Shown here in pieces: positions 44,266 through 53,534 of a stretch of DNA of 64,000 nt. The position numbers were made by a program, and so were the translations under genes. The number at the start of each line of letters is the position of its first letter. Position 1 is the stretch's first letter. The stretch comes from a bacterium (GTDB lineage: Bacteria; Myxococcota_A; Bradymonadia; UBA7976; UBA1532). The notes beneath the pieces were generated by a model. It worked only from the letters and a program-made list of their open reading frames with translations, had not been told where the DNA came from and ran no database searches. The stretch spans positions 66,425 through 130,424 of the forward strand of contig JAUHYW010000012.1 in the NCBI GenBank assembly GCA_030426085.1. Direction: 5' to 3'.

Positions 44266-45036
44266 ATGCGCGGAATCCGATGGGGCCTGGCGATGGTGGG
44301 CCTGATGGGGCTGGCGGCCTGTGGCGGCAAGCAGTCCGGGGCGGTGGCCGGTCAGGCCGATCTGCTCGCCGAAGACGACGTGGTGGCGACGCCGGTGCAG
44401 AAGGGCGGGCTGCCCGCGGCGCCGGGCGCGCCCAAGGCGGCGCTGCCGGTGACGGCGGCCGAGCTGACCGAGACCCGCTGCCTGGGCTTCATGCCCGACG
44501 GCAAGGGGGTCTTCATCGCGCTCGAGGAGCGGCTGCCGAGCGAGAAGGGGCCGGTGCGGGTGGTGCGCACGGTGGCCGCGGCGCCCGGCGCGAAGCACGG
44601 CCTGCCCCAGATCGAGCTGGGGCGGATGTCGCCGGAGGATGAGTCGGAGGACGAGATGTTCGGCGACGGGCTCGAGCTGGACATCTCGGAGCACCTCGAG
44701 GCGGTCAACCGGGTCATCGAGGGGCAGAAGCTGCTCGCCTGCCAGAAGGGCGTCGACCTCGAGATGGGGGCCGGCGGCTTCCGGCGCAAGGTGCGCGAGA
44801 TGGCGGCGTATCCCGCGGGCAAGCCGTTCAAGGTGAGCTTCCGCGACGGGGCGGTCTTCGCCGGCCCGGCGGACGGCGCGGCCCGGCAGTTCGCCCAGGC
44901 CCCCGACGAGGAGGGGGCCGAGTACAAGCTGACCGACGTGTGGTTCACGACGAAGACCCCGGGCATCGTGGCGGTGATCTCGGACGCGTCGAGCGAGCAG
45001 GCCCGGCGGGTGGTGGTCTACATTCCCGCGGGTTGA
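44266..45036 (+). CDS. Lipoprotein of unknown function
   Basis: A 256-residue precursor with lipobox LAACGG (Cys about 19). The mature protein has no recognised domain; the middle is acidic (EDESEDEMFGDG). The ATG is preceded by GGGAGG. Its 3' end is the starting point of a tandem duplication: bases 44706-45036 recur in shortened form at 46474-46604 after the next gene. Confidence 0.7.
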   Translation: MRGIRWGLAMVGLMGLAACGGKQSGAVAGQADLLAEDDVVATPVQKGGLPAAPGAPKAALPVTAAELTETRCLGFMPDGKGVFIALEERLPSEKGPVRVVRTVAAAPGAKHGLPQIELGRMSPEDESEDEMFGDGLELDISEHLEAVNRVIEGQKLLACQKGVDLEMGAGGFRRKVREMAAYPAGKPFKVSFRDGAVFAGPADGAARQFAQAPDEEGAEYKLTDVWFTTKTPGIVAVISDASSEQARRVVVYIPAG

Positions 45037-45121
45037 GCGGCGGGCGCCGATCGGGCAGGGCGGCCGGCGACATGATCCGTGGACGCCGCGTGGGCGGCGC
45101 TCCAAGGAACGGGAGTCGGGA

Positions 45122-46381
45122 ATGACGGGCCTCGCGAAGCATCTTTTCACCGTGTTCTGTGCGCTGGCGCTGGCCGGCTGTCTGCCGTCGTCTTCGGGTG
45201 ATGGCGGCGCCGAGAGCTGCGACGAGGGCGAGCTGGTCGTCTGCGTCTGCCCGGACGATACGCCGTCGGTTCAGACCTGCGGGGCGGACGGCGAGCTGTC
45301 GGCCTGCGCCTGCGATCCGGGCGGCGAGGGGGAAGGCGAGGGCGAGGGCGAAGGTGAGGGCGAGGGGGAAGGCGAGGGCGAGGGCGAGGGGGAAGGCGAG
45401 GGCGAAGGTGAGGGCGAGGGCGAAGGTGAGGGCGAAGGTGAGGGCGAGGGGGAAGGTGAGGGCGAAGGTGAGGGCGAGGGGGAAGGTGAGGGCGAGGGGG
45501 AAGGCGAGGGCGAGCAGTGCCCGGTCGGCATCCCGGCGGTCGACCGCTACGCGGTGTCGCCGCTCGATGTCGTGGAGCTGGACGGCGGGCCCTCCGTGGA
45601 CCCCGATGGCCCCGATGGCCGCCCGGTCGGTTACGCCTGGACGGTGGTCCAGCGCCCGGTCGGTTCGGTCGCCCAGCCGGTGGAGAGGTTCTTCGACCCG
45701 CTCCGCCCGGCGGACGGTGGCCAGGAGGACGACCCGGCGACCTCGACCGCGCTCTTCTTCGTCGATCTGGCCGGAGAGTACGTCATCGAGCTCCGGGTGA
45801 CCGACGCGGCGGGCAACGTGGCCCCGACCGAAGAGTGCCCGACCGGAGCGCGGGTGACGATCCTCGCCACCGTCGACTCGGCGCTGCACATTCAACTCAC
45901 CTGGGATACGCCGATGGATGAGGATCAGTCCGACAGCGAGGGCGCCGACGTCGACCTGTGGTTGCGGCACCCGTCGGCCGCGGGATGGAGCGACGTCGAC
46001 CATCGCTGCTACTACGCCAACGTGGCGCCCGATTGGGGAGAGTCGGGCGTCCTCGACGACAACCCCACCCTCGACATTGACGACGTCAACGGCGCCGGTC
46101 CGGAGAACATCAACCTCGCCCGCCCCGAGGACACCGAGCTGCTGGGCGCCCCCTACCTGATCGGGGTGCACTACTACCGCAGCGAACTCGAGGGCAGGCT
46201 GGGCGACTACGGCGAGAGCACCGCCCGACTGCGGGTCTACTTGCGCGGTGTGCTGGCCTATGAGGCCGAGCAGGTGCTGCTCGGCACCAACAGTTTCTGG
46301 GTGCCGGCCGGTATCACCTCGACCGCCGACGGGCTCGATCTCGTGGAGGTGGGCGACGTCTACGAGATACCGCCGCAGTAG
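45122..46381 (+). CDS. Gly-Glu-linker lipoprotein, copy 1
   Basis: A 419-residue precursor with lipobox ALAGC (Cys about 20) and a small Cys-rich module (about 35-66). A 64-residue run of Gly-Glu dipeptides follows, then a PKD-like domain (about 135-245). The C-terminal domain resembles DUF2135/YfaP (HIQLTWDTP, DVDLWLRHPS, LDIDDVNGAGPENI, YLIGVHYY). It is probably an outer-membrane-anchored surface protein with the linker as a spacer. A close paralogue lies directly downstream. Confidence 0.8.
   Translation: MTGLAKHLFTVFCALALAGCLPSSSGDGGAESCDEGELVVCVCPDDTPSVQTCGADGELSACACDPGGEGEGEGEGEGEGEGEGEGEGEGEGEGEGEGEGEGEGEGEGEGEGEGEGEGEGEGEGEGEGEGEQCPVGIPAVDRYAVSPLDVVELDGGPSVDPDGPDGRPVGYAWTVVQRPVGSVAQPVERFFDPLRPADGGQEDDPATSTALFFVDLAGEYVIELRVTDAAGNVAPTEECPTGARVTILATVDSALHIQLTWDTPMDEDQSDSEGADVDLWLRHPSAAGWSDVDHRCYYANVAPDWGESGVLDDNPTLDIDDVNGAGPENINLARPEDTELLGAPYLIGVHYYRSELEGRLGDYGESTARLRVYLRGVLAYEAEQVLLGTNSFWVPAGITSTADGLDLVEVGDVYEIPPQ
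45323..45514 (+). repeat. Gly-Glu coding repeat, 32 dipeptides
   Basis: 192 bases made of six-base GGN-GAR units, with irregular synonymous variation, encode 64 residues of alternating Gly and Glu in the first paralogue. This is a slippage-prone low-complexity tract. Its antisense reads as a long Pro-Ser frame that is not a gene. Confidence 0.95.
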
Positions 46382-46473
46382 TCCGGGCCTCAGCGCTCCC
46401 GCCGGCGGTGGCACAGGTCGCGTACAGCCGCCGGTGACAGCCCGGTCTCAGCCGGTCGGGGCCGAGGGCGGCG
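46382..46473 (-). pseudogene. 3'-end remnant of the HEAT/LRR-like gene
   Basis: These bases match 48121-48227, the last codons and 3' flank of the HEAT/LRR gene, including GCACAGGTCGCG, CCGCCGG and GACAG blocks, with a short internal deletion. On the minus strand it still reads ETGLSPAAVRDLC against ETGLSPAVVRDLC in the intact gene. It has no start and is a duplication scar, not a functional gene. Confidence 0.8.
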
Positions 46474-46604
46474 ACCGGGCCATCGAGGGGCAGACGCTGT
46501 TCGCCTGCCAGAAGGCCTCGGATGGAGCGGACGGCTCCCGGCACATGGAGCGCAGGCGGCGGTGTACGGCCCGGCGGCGGGTGATCGACATTCTCGCGGG
46601 TTGA
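46474..46604 (+). pseudogene. 3'-end remnant of the 44266-45036 lipoprotein gene
   Basis: ACCGGGCCATCGAGGGGCAG and the following bases to 46515 match 44709-44749 with only three differences in 42. After a deletion of about 200 bases the match resumes, through the stop codon into CGGCGGGCGCCGATCGGG. This fragment abuts the other remnant, marking the join of two duplicated units. Together the two remnants account for most of the 308-base gap between the Gly-Glu lipoprotein genes. Confidence 0.8.
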
Positions 46605-46690
46605 GCGGCGGGCGCCGATCGGGTAGGGCCACCGAAGACATGATCCGGTCGGCGCCGCGTGGGCGGCGATCCAAGGAATGGGAGTCGGGA

Positions 46691-48121
46691 ATGACGGACC
46701 TCGCGAGGTGGCTTTTCACTGCGTTCTGTGCGCTGGCGCTGGCCGGCTGTCTGCCGTCGTCTTCGGGCGACGGGGACGACGAGAGCTGCGACGAGGGCGA
46801 GCTGGTCGCCTGCCTCTGCCCGGACGATACGCCGTCGGTGCAGATGTGCGGGGCGGACGGGGAGCTGTCGGCCTGCGCGTGTGATCCGGGCGGCGAGGGT
46901 GAAGGGGAAGGCGAGGGCGAAGGGGAAGGTGAGGGCGAGGGCGAAGGGGAAGGCGAGGGCGAAGGGGAAGGTGAGGGCGAGGGCGAAGGGGAAGGTGAGG
47001 GCGAGGGCGAAGGGGAAGGTGAGGGCGAAGGCGAAGGGGAAGGTGAGGGCGAAGGCGAAGGGGAAGGTGAGGGCGAAGGCGAAGGGGAAGGTGAGGGCGA
47101 GGGCGAAGGGGAAGGTGAGGGCGAAGGCGAAGGCGAAGGCGAAGGTGAGGGCGAAGGGGAGGGTGAAGGTGAGGGCGAGGGCGAAGGTGAGGGGGAGGGC
47201 GAAGGGGAAGGCGAGGGCGAAGGTGAGGGCGAAGGCGAAGGCGAGGGCGAGGGCTGCCCGGTCCCGGCCGTCGAGGCCGCCGAGTTCCAGGTCCTGCCGC
47301 TCGACATCGTCCAGTTGGACGCCAGCCCTTCGACCGCGCCCGTCGGCCCCGACGGGCGGCCGGTGAGCTTCGCCTGGACCGTCATCCAACGGCCCGACGG
47401 CTCGGTGAGTTCGCCGGTCGAGCGCTTCGGCGATCCGTTGCGCCCGGCGGACGGGGGCCAGCCCGATGACGAGATGACCCCCACGGCGGTCTTCTTCGTC
47501 GATCTGGCCGGCGAGTACGTCATCGAACTCCGGGTGACCGACGCCGCGGGCAACGTGGCGCCCAGCGACGCCTGCCCCGAGCCGGTGGCCCAGGTGCGGA
47601 TCACGGCGTTCAGCGAGTCCGATGTGCACATCCAGCTCACCTGGGACACGCCGATGGACATGGACCAGGCCGATCAGGACGGCACCGACGTCGACCTGTG
47701 GCTGCGGCACCCGTCCGCCGCGTCGTGGGGCGACATCTCGCGGCGATGCTACTACGGCAACGCGTCCCCCGACTGGGGCGCGCTGGGCGCGGTGGACGAC
47801 AACCCCAGCCTCGACATCGACGACATCAACGGCGCCGGGCCGGAGAACATCAGCTTCGACGGCCTCGAGGACACCGACGCGCTGGGCGCCCCGTACTTGA
47901 TCGGGGTGCACTACTACCGCAGCGCCATGGAGGCCGGCGTCGGGGACTACGGCGAGAGCGCGGCCCACATCCGGATCTTCTTCGGCGGGGTGCTGGCCTA
48001 CGAGGCCGATCGGCTGCTGCTCGACACCGACGACTTCTGGGTGCCGGCCGGCATCACCTGGACCGCGGACGGGCCGGGCATCGTGGAGATCGACGACTTC
48101 TTCGAGACGCCGCCGCAGTAG
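46691..48121 (+). CDS. Gly-Glu-linker lipoprotein, copy 2
   Basis: A 476-residue paralogue of the preceding gene, with the same lipobox (ALAGC), Cys-rich module, PKD-like domain and DUF2135-like C-terminus. Its Gly-Glu run is nearly twice as long (120 residues). Conserved blocks such as AGEYVIELRVTDAAGNVAP are identical, while other parts have drifted, so the duplication is not brand new. Its upstream leader also matches that of copy 1 (GGGAGTCGGGAATGACG), so expression signals were probably copied too. The ATG at 46691 corresponds to that of copy 1. Confidence 0.82.
   Translation: MTDLARWLFTAFCALALAGCLPSSSGDGDDESCDEGELVACLCPDDTPSVQMCGADGELSACACDPGGEGEGEGEGEGEGEGEGEGEGEGEGEGEGEGEGEGEGEGEGEGEGEGEGEGEGEGEGEGEGEGEGEGEGEGEGEGEGEGEGEGEGEGEGEGEGEGEGEGEGEGEGEGEGEGEGEGEGEGEGCPVPAVEAAEFQVLPLDIVQLDASPSTAPVGPDGRPVSFAWTVIQRPDGSVSSPVERFGDPLRPADGGQPDDEMTPTAVFFVDLAGEYVIELRVTDAAGNVAPSDACPEPVAQVRITAFSESDVHIQLTWDTPMDMDQADQDGTDVDLWLRHPSAASWGDISRRCYYGNASPDWGALGAVDDNPSLDIDDINGAGPENISFDGLEDTDALGAPYLIGVHYYRSAMEAGVGDYGESAAHIRIFFGGVLAYEADRLLLDTDDFWVPAGITWTADGPGIVEIDDFFETPPQ
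46892..47251 (+). repeat. Gly-Glu coding repeat, 60 dipeptides
   Basis: 360 bases of six-base units encode 120 alternating Gly and Glu residues. A higher-order unit of about 24 bases (GGCGAGGGCGAAGGGGAAGG then TGAG) recurs through it, which shows growth by unequal exchange or slippage after the gene duplicated. Confidence 0.95.
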
Positions 48122-48129
48122 CCCGGGCG

Positions 48130-50439
48130 TCAGCCGCCCCGCCGCCGACGGCACAGGTCGCGCACCACCGCCGGCGACAGACCGGTCTCGACCAGCGAGA
48201 GCCGCAGGCCGGGGCCGAGGCCGGCGAGCACGTCGGCTGCGCCGGCGCCGAGCGGGGTCCGGATCAGCTCCAGGTGGGTCAACGCGGGCATGCGGGCGAG
48301 GCCGGCGAACTCGGCGTCGTGCACCGCGCAGCCGATCAGGGTCAGGCGGCGCAGAGCCGACAGGGGCGCGGCGTCCGCCAGCGCGCCCGGCCGCACGACG
48401 CAGGTTTCGAAGATCATCCGGGTCAGGCGGCTGCCGCCCCAGTCGCTCAGCGCGTCGGGGGGCAGCGTCATCTCGCTCAGCCGGAGCAGCCGCACGGCCT
48501 TGATTCGGGGCAGGGCCCGCCACGCGGCGGGCGTCAGGGGCCCGGCGAGGCACAGCTCGGCCAGCTTGGGGGTCGGCTCCAAGGGGTGCAGCCCGGCGCC
48601 CGGGGCGTGGGCCAGCCTCAGCCGGGACAGCCGGGGCAGGCCGGCCAGCGGGGCCAGGGCGTGGCCGTCGATCCGGGGCTCGATCAGCGCCACCCGCCGG
48701 AGCTGCCTCGCCGCCGCCAGGGGCGCCAACGGGTCGGGGCCGTCGAGGGCGAGCCCGCTGATCGTCAGCTCGCGCAGGTGCCCCAGCCCGGTCAGCGGCG
48801 CCAGGGTCGTGATGCGGGGGCGGGTGAGCGCCAGCGTCTCGAGGCGGGGGCAGGCGGCGCACAGGATGCCCAGCACGTCGTCGGTCAGCTCGGGCCCCAG
48901 GCGCAGGCGGCGGATCGCGTCCCCCATCTGGCTCAGGTCGCCGTCGGCGTCGGTGACCACGTCCCGCACGATCTCGCCGGCCAGCTCGGCCGCCGGGCGG
49001 GGCCCGAACTCCACCGCGGCCCGCTCCGGGGGCAGCTCGGCCCGGGCGGGCATGGCCAGCACCCGGTCGCGCAGCTCCTCCCACTCGGTCTCGGCGTCGA
49101 ACGGCGCGGGCAGCACCTGCCGGTCGCCGCCCCGCCAGAAGCGCCGGTTACGGGCCAGCGCGGCCAGCGCGGCGACCTGGATCGGGTCGTGCCCCGCGTC
49201 GTCGGGCACCCGGCGATCGGGCCAGAACAGCCGGATGATCGGCCCCAGGCGGGCGCTGGAGCGGGCCCGGGCCAGCAGGTCGATCAGGCGGTCGAGCACC
49301 GCGTCGGCCCGGGGGCGGCCGGCGGCGACGACCGCCTCGAGGATCTCGACCGGCGCGTGGGCCTCGGGGCCGTCCATCTCGTCGGGGAAGTGCGGGGGGT
49401 CGAACCAGCGGTCGACGCCGTCCAGGTCGCCGAGCACCTCGTCGACCACCGCCCACGCCCGCTCGGCGAGGTCGGGGTCGGTCAGCAGCGGCAGCGCGGC
49501 GAAGGTGCGCACCCGCAGCGCCGGGTCGTCGAGGGCCGGCCGCAGCCGGGCCCGCTCCCCGTCGGCGGCCAGCGCGCGCACCGCCAGCATGCGCATCGTC
49601 GGGTCGCGGTCGGCCCGGGCCAGCTCGACGACCGCGTCCAGCGGGCCGGCGGCTCCCGGGGCGGTCCGGCGCACGGCGAGGGCCAGCCGCAGCGCCGCCG
49701 CCCGCCGGGGGTTGCCCTCGGCGACCCGGACCCAGGTGGCGATGCGCTCGGCGCCAGCGCCCAGCATCATCGCGCACCGCCGGCTCCAGGCGGCCTCGTC
49801 GGGCGGCGCGTCGTCCAGCGGCAGCCCGGCCAGCTCGGCGATGTCGGTCAGCAGCCGCAGCACGCCGACGGCGTCGGGCCGCTCGCCGGCCGCGATCAGG
49901 AACGGGATCGAGGGCGCGGTGGCCTCGGCGAGGCTGACGGTCTGATGGCAGATGCCGAGGTACAGCCGATACACCGCGTCGGCCCGCTCGGCGGGATCGG
50001 CGGCGCTCAGCAGCGTGCGCAGGTGGTCCCGGGTGGCGGTGGCCGGGCCGTAGGCGTCGGTCAGCCGGCGCCAGTCGACGCTGTCCAGCGGGGCGTGGAT
50101 CGGGGGGGCGCGGAACGCCTCGGCGTCGGGCAGGCGGTCGATGGCCACGATGCCCTCGGGGCCGACCCGCATGGCCAGCCCGTCCCCCGCCGCGCCGGTG
50201 CGCACCGCCCAGATGAAGCCCACATCGTCCCGGTCGCCGAGCAGCGCGGCGGTGGCCAGCACGATGCGCCGCCGCTCGACCAGCCCCTCGGCCCACCACA
50301 CCAGGACCGCCGGCCGGCCGTCGACCAGCGCGACGCAGTGGGGCCCGTCGATCTCGGGGAGCGTGCCGAAGCCGCGGTAGCCGTAGAGGTCGGTCAGCGT
50401 GTGCTGCGCCCGGCGCAGCGCGAGGGGTTGCGGGGCCAT
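48130..50439 (-). CDS. HEAT- and leucine-rich-repeat-like protein
   Basis: A 769-residue protein without signal peptide, so probably cytosolic. The N-terminal 120 residues are unrecognised. Residues about 120-480 are helical with HEAT-like pairs (MRMLAVRALAADGERARLRPALDD). From about 530 to the end there are leucine-rich repeat-like units of about 23-25 residues (LETLALTRPRITTLAPLTGL, LRELTISGLALDG). Such proteins act in protein binding; no partner can be named. Its 3' end was copied during the tandem duplication. Confidence 0.75.
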   Translation of the reverse strand: MAPQPLALRRAQHTLTDLYGYRGFGTLPEIDGPHCVALVDGRPAVLVWWAEGLVERRRIVLATAALLGDRDDVGFIWAVRTGAAGDGLAMRVGPEGIVAIDRLPDAEAFRAPPIHAPLDSVDWRRLTDAYGPATATRDHLRTLLSAADPAERADAVYRLYLGICHQTVSLAEATAPSIPFLIAAGERPDAVGVLRLLTDIAELAGLPLDDAPPDEAAWSRRCAMMLGAGAERIATWVRVAEGNPRRAAALRLALAVRRTAPGAAGPLDAVVELARADRDPTMRMLAVRALAADGERARLRPALDDPALRVRTFAALPLLTDPDLAERAWAVVDEVLGDLDGVDRWFDPPHFPDEMDGPEAHAPVEILEAVVAAGRPRADAVLDRLIDLLARARSSARLGPIIRLFWPDRRVPDDAGHDPIQVAALAALARNRRFWRGGDRQVLPAPFDAETEWEELRDRVLAMPARAELPPERAAVEFGPRPAAELAGEIVRDVVTDADGDLSQMGDAIRRLRLGPELTDDVLGILCAACPRLETLALTRPRITTLAPLTGLGHLRELTISGLALDGPDPLAPLAAARQLRRVALIEPRIDGHALAPLAGLPRLSRLRLAHAPGAGLHPLEPTPKLAELCLAGPLTPAAWRALPRIKAVRLLRLSEMTLPPDALSDWGGSRLTRMIFETCVVRPGALADAAPLSALRRLTLIGCAVHDAEFAGLARMPALTHLELIRTPLGAGAADVLAGLGPGLRLSLVETGLSPAVVRDLCRRRRGG

Positions 50440-50508
50440 CGGGGCGGTCCACTCCTGGCTTGGCCCCAGCCTACGCGGGCGATCGGGAGCGGTCCAACTC
50501 TCGGGGTC

Positions 50509-51048
50509 TCAGAGGCGCTCTTCCCAAGCGAACGGCTTGTCGGCGCGCCACAGGTTCAGCCGGCGGGTCAGCGCGCCCCCGTCGCCGGGCAGCGCGAGCG
50601 CCTGGCCGTCGGTCAGCCGCAGCCGGGCCGGCTGGCCCTCGTCGACGCCCGCGATCGCCGCCCGCGGGATCCAGCGGGGCTCGCCTTCGGGCTCGGCGAG
50701 CAGCAGGCCGTCGTCCTCCACGAAGAGCCCCACCCGCCAGCGCCCCCGGTCGAGCCGATCGCGCTGGGCCCGCGCCCGGCGCAGCGTGAGCCAGCCGCGG
50801 GCGGCCCAGGTCCAGGCGACCGCGGCCAGGAGCGGCGCGATGTACTGCCCGGCGGGGTCGGGCTCGCCGCCTTCGAACGTGCGGGCCCAGGCGTAGAGCG
50901 CGGCGCCGAAGAGCCCCAGCCCGAACGCGCCGCCGATGAGCAGCGCGGCGAACGCCTCGCCGACCGGGATCAAGCCGCCGGGCACGAAGCGCTCGGGGCG
51001 CTCGAGCGGGGCGTCGGGGTCGAGCAGGCGGGCGTGGCGGGGCGACAT
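50509..51048 (-). CDS. Small membrane protein of unknown function
   Basis: A 179-residue protein with two hydrophobic spans (about 25-52 and 68-86) and a soluble, PH-like C-terminal part (VGLFVEDDGLLLAEPEGEPRWIP). No family is recognised. It ends 69 bases upstream of the HEAT/LRR gene start on the same strand and is divergent from gamma-glutamyltransferase. Confidence 0.65.
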   Translation of the reverse strand: MSPRHARLLDPDAPLERPERFVPGGLIPVGEAFAALLIGGAFGLGLFGAALYAWARTFEGGEPDPAGQYIAPLLAAVAWTWAARGWLTLRRARAQRDRLDRGRWRVGLFVEDDGLLLAEPEGEPRWIPRAAIAGVDEGQPARLRLTDGQALALPGDGGALTRRLNLWRADKPFAWEERL

Positions 51049-51146
51049 CGGCCGGCATCATGCCGGGCGGGGGCCTGCGATGCCAGTGCGGGTGGTGCCT
51101 CTCCGGTGGCCACGGTATGACGGATGGACCCGCCTTCGGAGATGCC

Positions 51147-52841
51147 ATGTCGACCTTGCGCCACCTTTTGATCGTGCTGCTTCTGCCGCTGACCGCGCAC
51201 GCCGCGAGCCACCCGCCGGTCCGGGCGACGGGGGGCATGGTGGCCGCCGACAACGCCGCGGCCTCGGCGGCGGGCGCGGCGCTGCTCGCGGCCGGCGGGG
51301 ACGCGGTGGACGCGGCGGTGGCGACGGCGCTGGTCCTGGGCGTGGTGCAGCCGTTCGCCTCGGGCATCGGCGGGGGCGGCTTCGCGGTGATCCATCGGGC
51401 GGACGGCAGCGCGCTGGCGCTCGACTTCCGCGAGACGGCGCCGGCCAAGGCCCACCGGGACATGTACCTCGACGAGAAGGGCGCGGTGATCGACGGCGCG
51501 AGCACCCGGGGGCCCAAGGCGGCGGGGGTGCCCGGCGAGCTGGCCGGGCTGTACGCGCTGCATCAGCGGTATGGCACCCGGCCGTGGCCCGAGGTCGTCG
51601 CTCCGGCGCTGGCCGCGGCTCGGGATGGCTTCCCGGTGGGCTCGCTGCTGCACGACCGCATCGCTCAGAAGCAGAAGGCCATCGCCGCCCGGCCGGCGCT
51701 GGCGAAGGTGTACCTGACCGCCGACGGGGCGCCGCTGCCGGTGGGGCACGTCCTGAAGCGGCCCGATCTGGCCCGCACGCTGGCCGCGGTGGCCGAGAAG
51801 GGCCCGGCGGCGTTCTACACCGGCGACGTGGCGCGGCGGCTGGTGGCGGCGATGGCGGCCGATGGCGGCCTGATCTCGGCGGCTGATCTGAAGGGCTACG
51901 CGCCCAAGGAGCGGCCCTTGATCCGGGCGAAGGTGATGGACTTCGAGATCGTGTCGATGCCCCCGCCGAGCAGCGGCGGCGCGGTGCTGGTGCAGGTGCT
52001 CCAGGCGCTGGACGGGGTCGACCTGAAGGCGCTGGGGCACAACAGCTCGGCTTATCTGCACCGGGTGGCCGAGGCGCTCAAGCACGCCTTCGCCGATCGG
52101 GCCCGGGTGATGGGCGACCCCGACTTCGTCGACGTGCCGCTGGCGCAGATGCTCTCGGCCGAGGCGACGGCCCGCATCAAGGGCGCCTTCCGCCCCGACG
52201 CGACGCTGCCCCGCGCGGCGTACGGCGGCCGCTATGGCGTCCCCGAGGACGGGGGCACGAGCCACTTCTCGGTGGTCGACGCCCGGGGCAACGCGGTGGC
52301 GCTCACCAGCACGGTCAATACCAGCTTCGGCAGCCTGTACGTGGCCGGCGACACCGGGGTGCTGCTCAACAACGAGATGGACGACTTCGTGGCCAAGCCG
52401 GGGGTGCCCAACGCCTTCGGGCTGGTGGGGCGCGAGGCGAATACGATCCGCCCCGGCAAGCGGCCGCTGTCGAGCATGAGCCCGACCATCGTGCTCGACG
52501 AGAAGGGGCAGGTGCGGCTGGTCGTGGGGGCGTCGGGCGGACCGACGATCATCACCGGCACTTTGCAGGTGCTGCTCAATGTGATGGTCTTCGGTATGGA
52601 CGTTCGGGCGGCGGTCGAGGCGCCCCGCGTGCACCATCAGTGGGTGCCCGAGCTGCTGTTCGTCAGCCGCGACCTGCCCCGGGACGTGCACGAGGCGCTG
52701 AAGGCGCGGGGGCACGCGCTGAAGCCGGTGGGGCGGTTCAACGCGGTGCAGGCGGTGGAGGTCGTCGGGGCGAGACAGGCGGGGGCCAGCGATCCGTCGA
52801 AGCGGGGCCGGCCGGCGGGGGTGGGTGAGATCGGGCGCTGA
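51147..52841 (+). CDS. ggt: Gamma-glutamyltransferase
   Basis: A 564-residue exported precursor of the Ntn-hydrolase GGT family, which cleaves glutathione and other gamma-glutamyl compounds in the periplasm. The signal peptide is at about 1-20 (LIVLLLPLTAHA). The precursor self-cleaves before the catalytic Thr371 in GGTSHFSVVD, giving large and small subunits. GIGGGGFAVI, DFRETAP, MPPPSSGG and PLSSMSPTIVLD are all conserved. I chose the ATG at 51147 with GGAG upstream, because it begins the signal peptide; the frame is open to 51060. Confidence 0.93.
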   Translation: MSTLRHLLIVLLLPLTAHAASHPPVRATGGMVAADNAAASAAGAALLAAGGDAVDAAVATALVLGVVQPFASGIGGGGFAVIHRADGSALALDFRETAPAKAHRDMYLDEKGAVIDGASTRGPKAAGVPGELAGLYALHQRYGTRPWPEVVAPALAAARDGFPVGSLLHDRIAQKQKAIAARPALAKVYLTADGAPLPVGHVLKRPDLARTLAAVAEKGPAAFYTGDVARRLVAAMAADGGLISAADLKGYAPKERPLIRAKVMDFEIVSMPPPSSGGAVLVQVLQALDGVDLKALGHNSSAYLHRVAEALKHAFADRARVMGDPDFVDVPLAQMLSAEATARIKGAFRPDATLPRAAYGGRYGVPEDGGTSHFSVVDARGNAVALTSTVNTSFGSLYVAGDTGVLLNNEMDDFVAKPGVPNAFGLVGREANTIRPGKRPLSSMSPTIVLDEKGQVRLVVGASGGPTIITGTLQVLLNVMVFGMDVRAAVEAPRVHHQWVPELLFVSRDLPRDVHEALKARGHALKPVGRFNAVQAVEVVGARQAGASDPSKRGRPAGVGEIGR

Positions 52842-52853
52842 GCCCCGGGCTCA
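52839..52853. terminator. Palindrome joining two convergent stop codons
   Basis: TGAGCCC C GGGCTCA is a perfect seven-pair palindrome whose ends are the stop codons of ggt and of the convergent periplasmic-protein gene. The one-base loop makes a real hairpin strained, so terminator strength is doubtful. Confidence 0.35.
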
Positions 52854-53534
52854 CTTGCCCGCGGGGGTGTCCCAGCCCTCGTCCTCGAACTTGTACAGGA
52901 TCTCGCGGCCGACGATGTTGGTCTCGACGAGGTACTTGTGCCCCGGCTCGAGCGCGACCGTCTGCCGGCTCATGCCCATGACCGGGCCCCGCAGCTTGGC
53001 CCGCAGGCGGATGGTGAAGTCGAACTCGCCCGCCGGCTGCTCCTCGTAGCTGGTGTAGCCCACCGCCAGCTTCTTGAAGCGGCCCTTCTTGCCCGACTTG
53101 TACTCGATGGCCCGGCCCCGGTTGAGGGCCCGGAAGCGCACCTGGGCCGCCGCCTGGGGCGAGACCGCCGCCGGCCGCTCGCTCTTGTCGTGGGTGATGA
53201 TGTCGGCCGCGCCGGCCCGGCACTTCTCGAAGCGCACGTGGTAGGTGCCGCCGGGGTTCATGCCCAGCCAGCCCAGGTCGGCCGGCTTCTCGCCGGTGAG
53301 CTTGAGCGCGTAGGCCTTGTCCGAGTTGGCGGGCAGGGTCTGGGGATCGCTGGTCGCGCCGGCGGCCACGGTGACCGCGGCGGGGCCCAGCTTGAGGGCG
53401 AGGGGGGTCTTGCAGGTGTTCTCGAAGGTCACGCTGACCGGGGCCGTGGCTTCGCCGGCCTCGTCGCCGGCCAGGGCCGGCAGGGCGAGGGCCAGGGTGG
53501 CGCCGGCGGCGAGTCCACGCAGGATGCGATGCAT
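52851..53534 (-). CDS. Periplasmic protein of unknown function
   Basis: A 227-residue precursor with a signal peptide (about 1-22, LALALPALAG) and a beta-rich mature part containing VSVTFENTCKTPLALKLG and GGTYHVRFEKC. Two conserved-looking Cys may form a disulfide. The pattern suggests an immunoglobulin-like or C2-like beta sandwich but no family is recognised. It is downstream of the dcw terminator and probably has its own promoter. Confidence 0.7.
   Translation of the reverse strand: MHRILRGLAAGATLALALPALAGDEAGEATAPVSVTFENTCKTPLALKLGPAAVTVAAGATSDPQTLPANSDKAYALKLTGEKPADLGWLGMNPGGTYHVRFEKCRAGAADIITHDKSERPAAVSPQAAAQVRFRALNRGRAIEYKSGKKGRFKKLAVGYTSYEEQPAGEFDFTIRLRAKLRGPVMGMSRQTVALEPGHKYLVETNIVGREILYKFEDEGWDTPAGK

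Noticed and set aside
45271-47661. Pro-Ser-rich antisense frames over the Gly-Glu tracts, or a CRISPR-like array
   Set aside because: The repeats are six-base coding units in phase with two lipoprotein genes and have no spacer structure.
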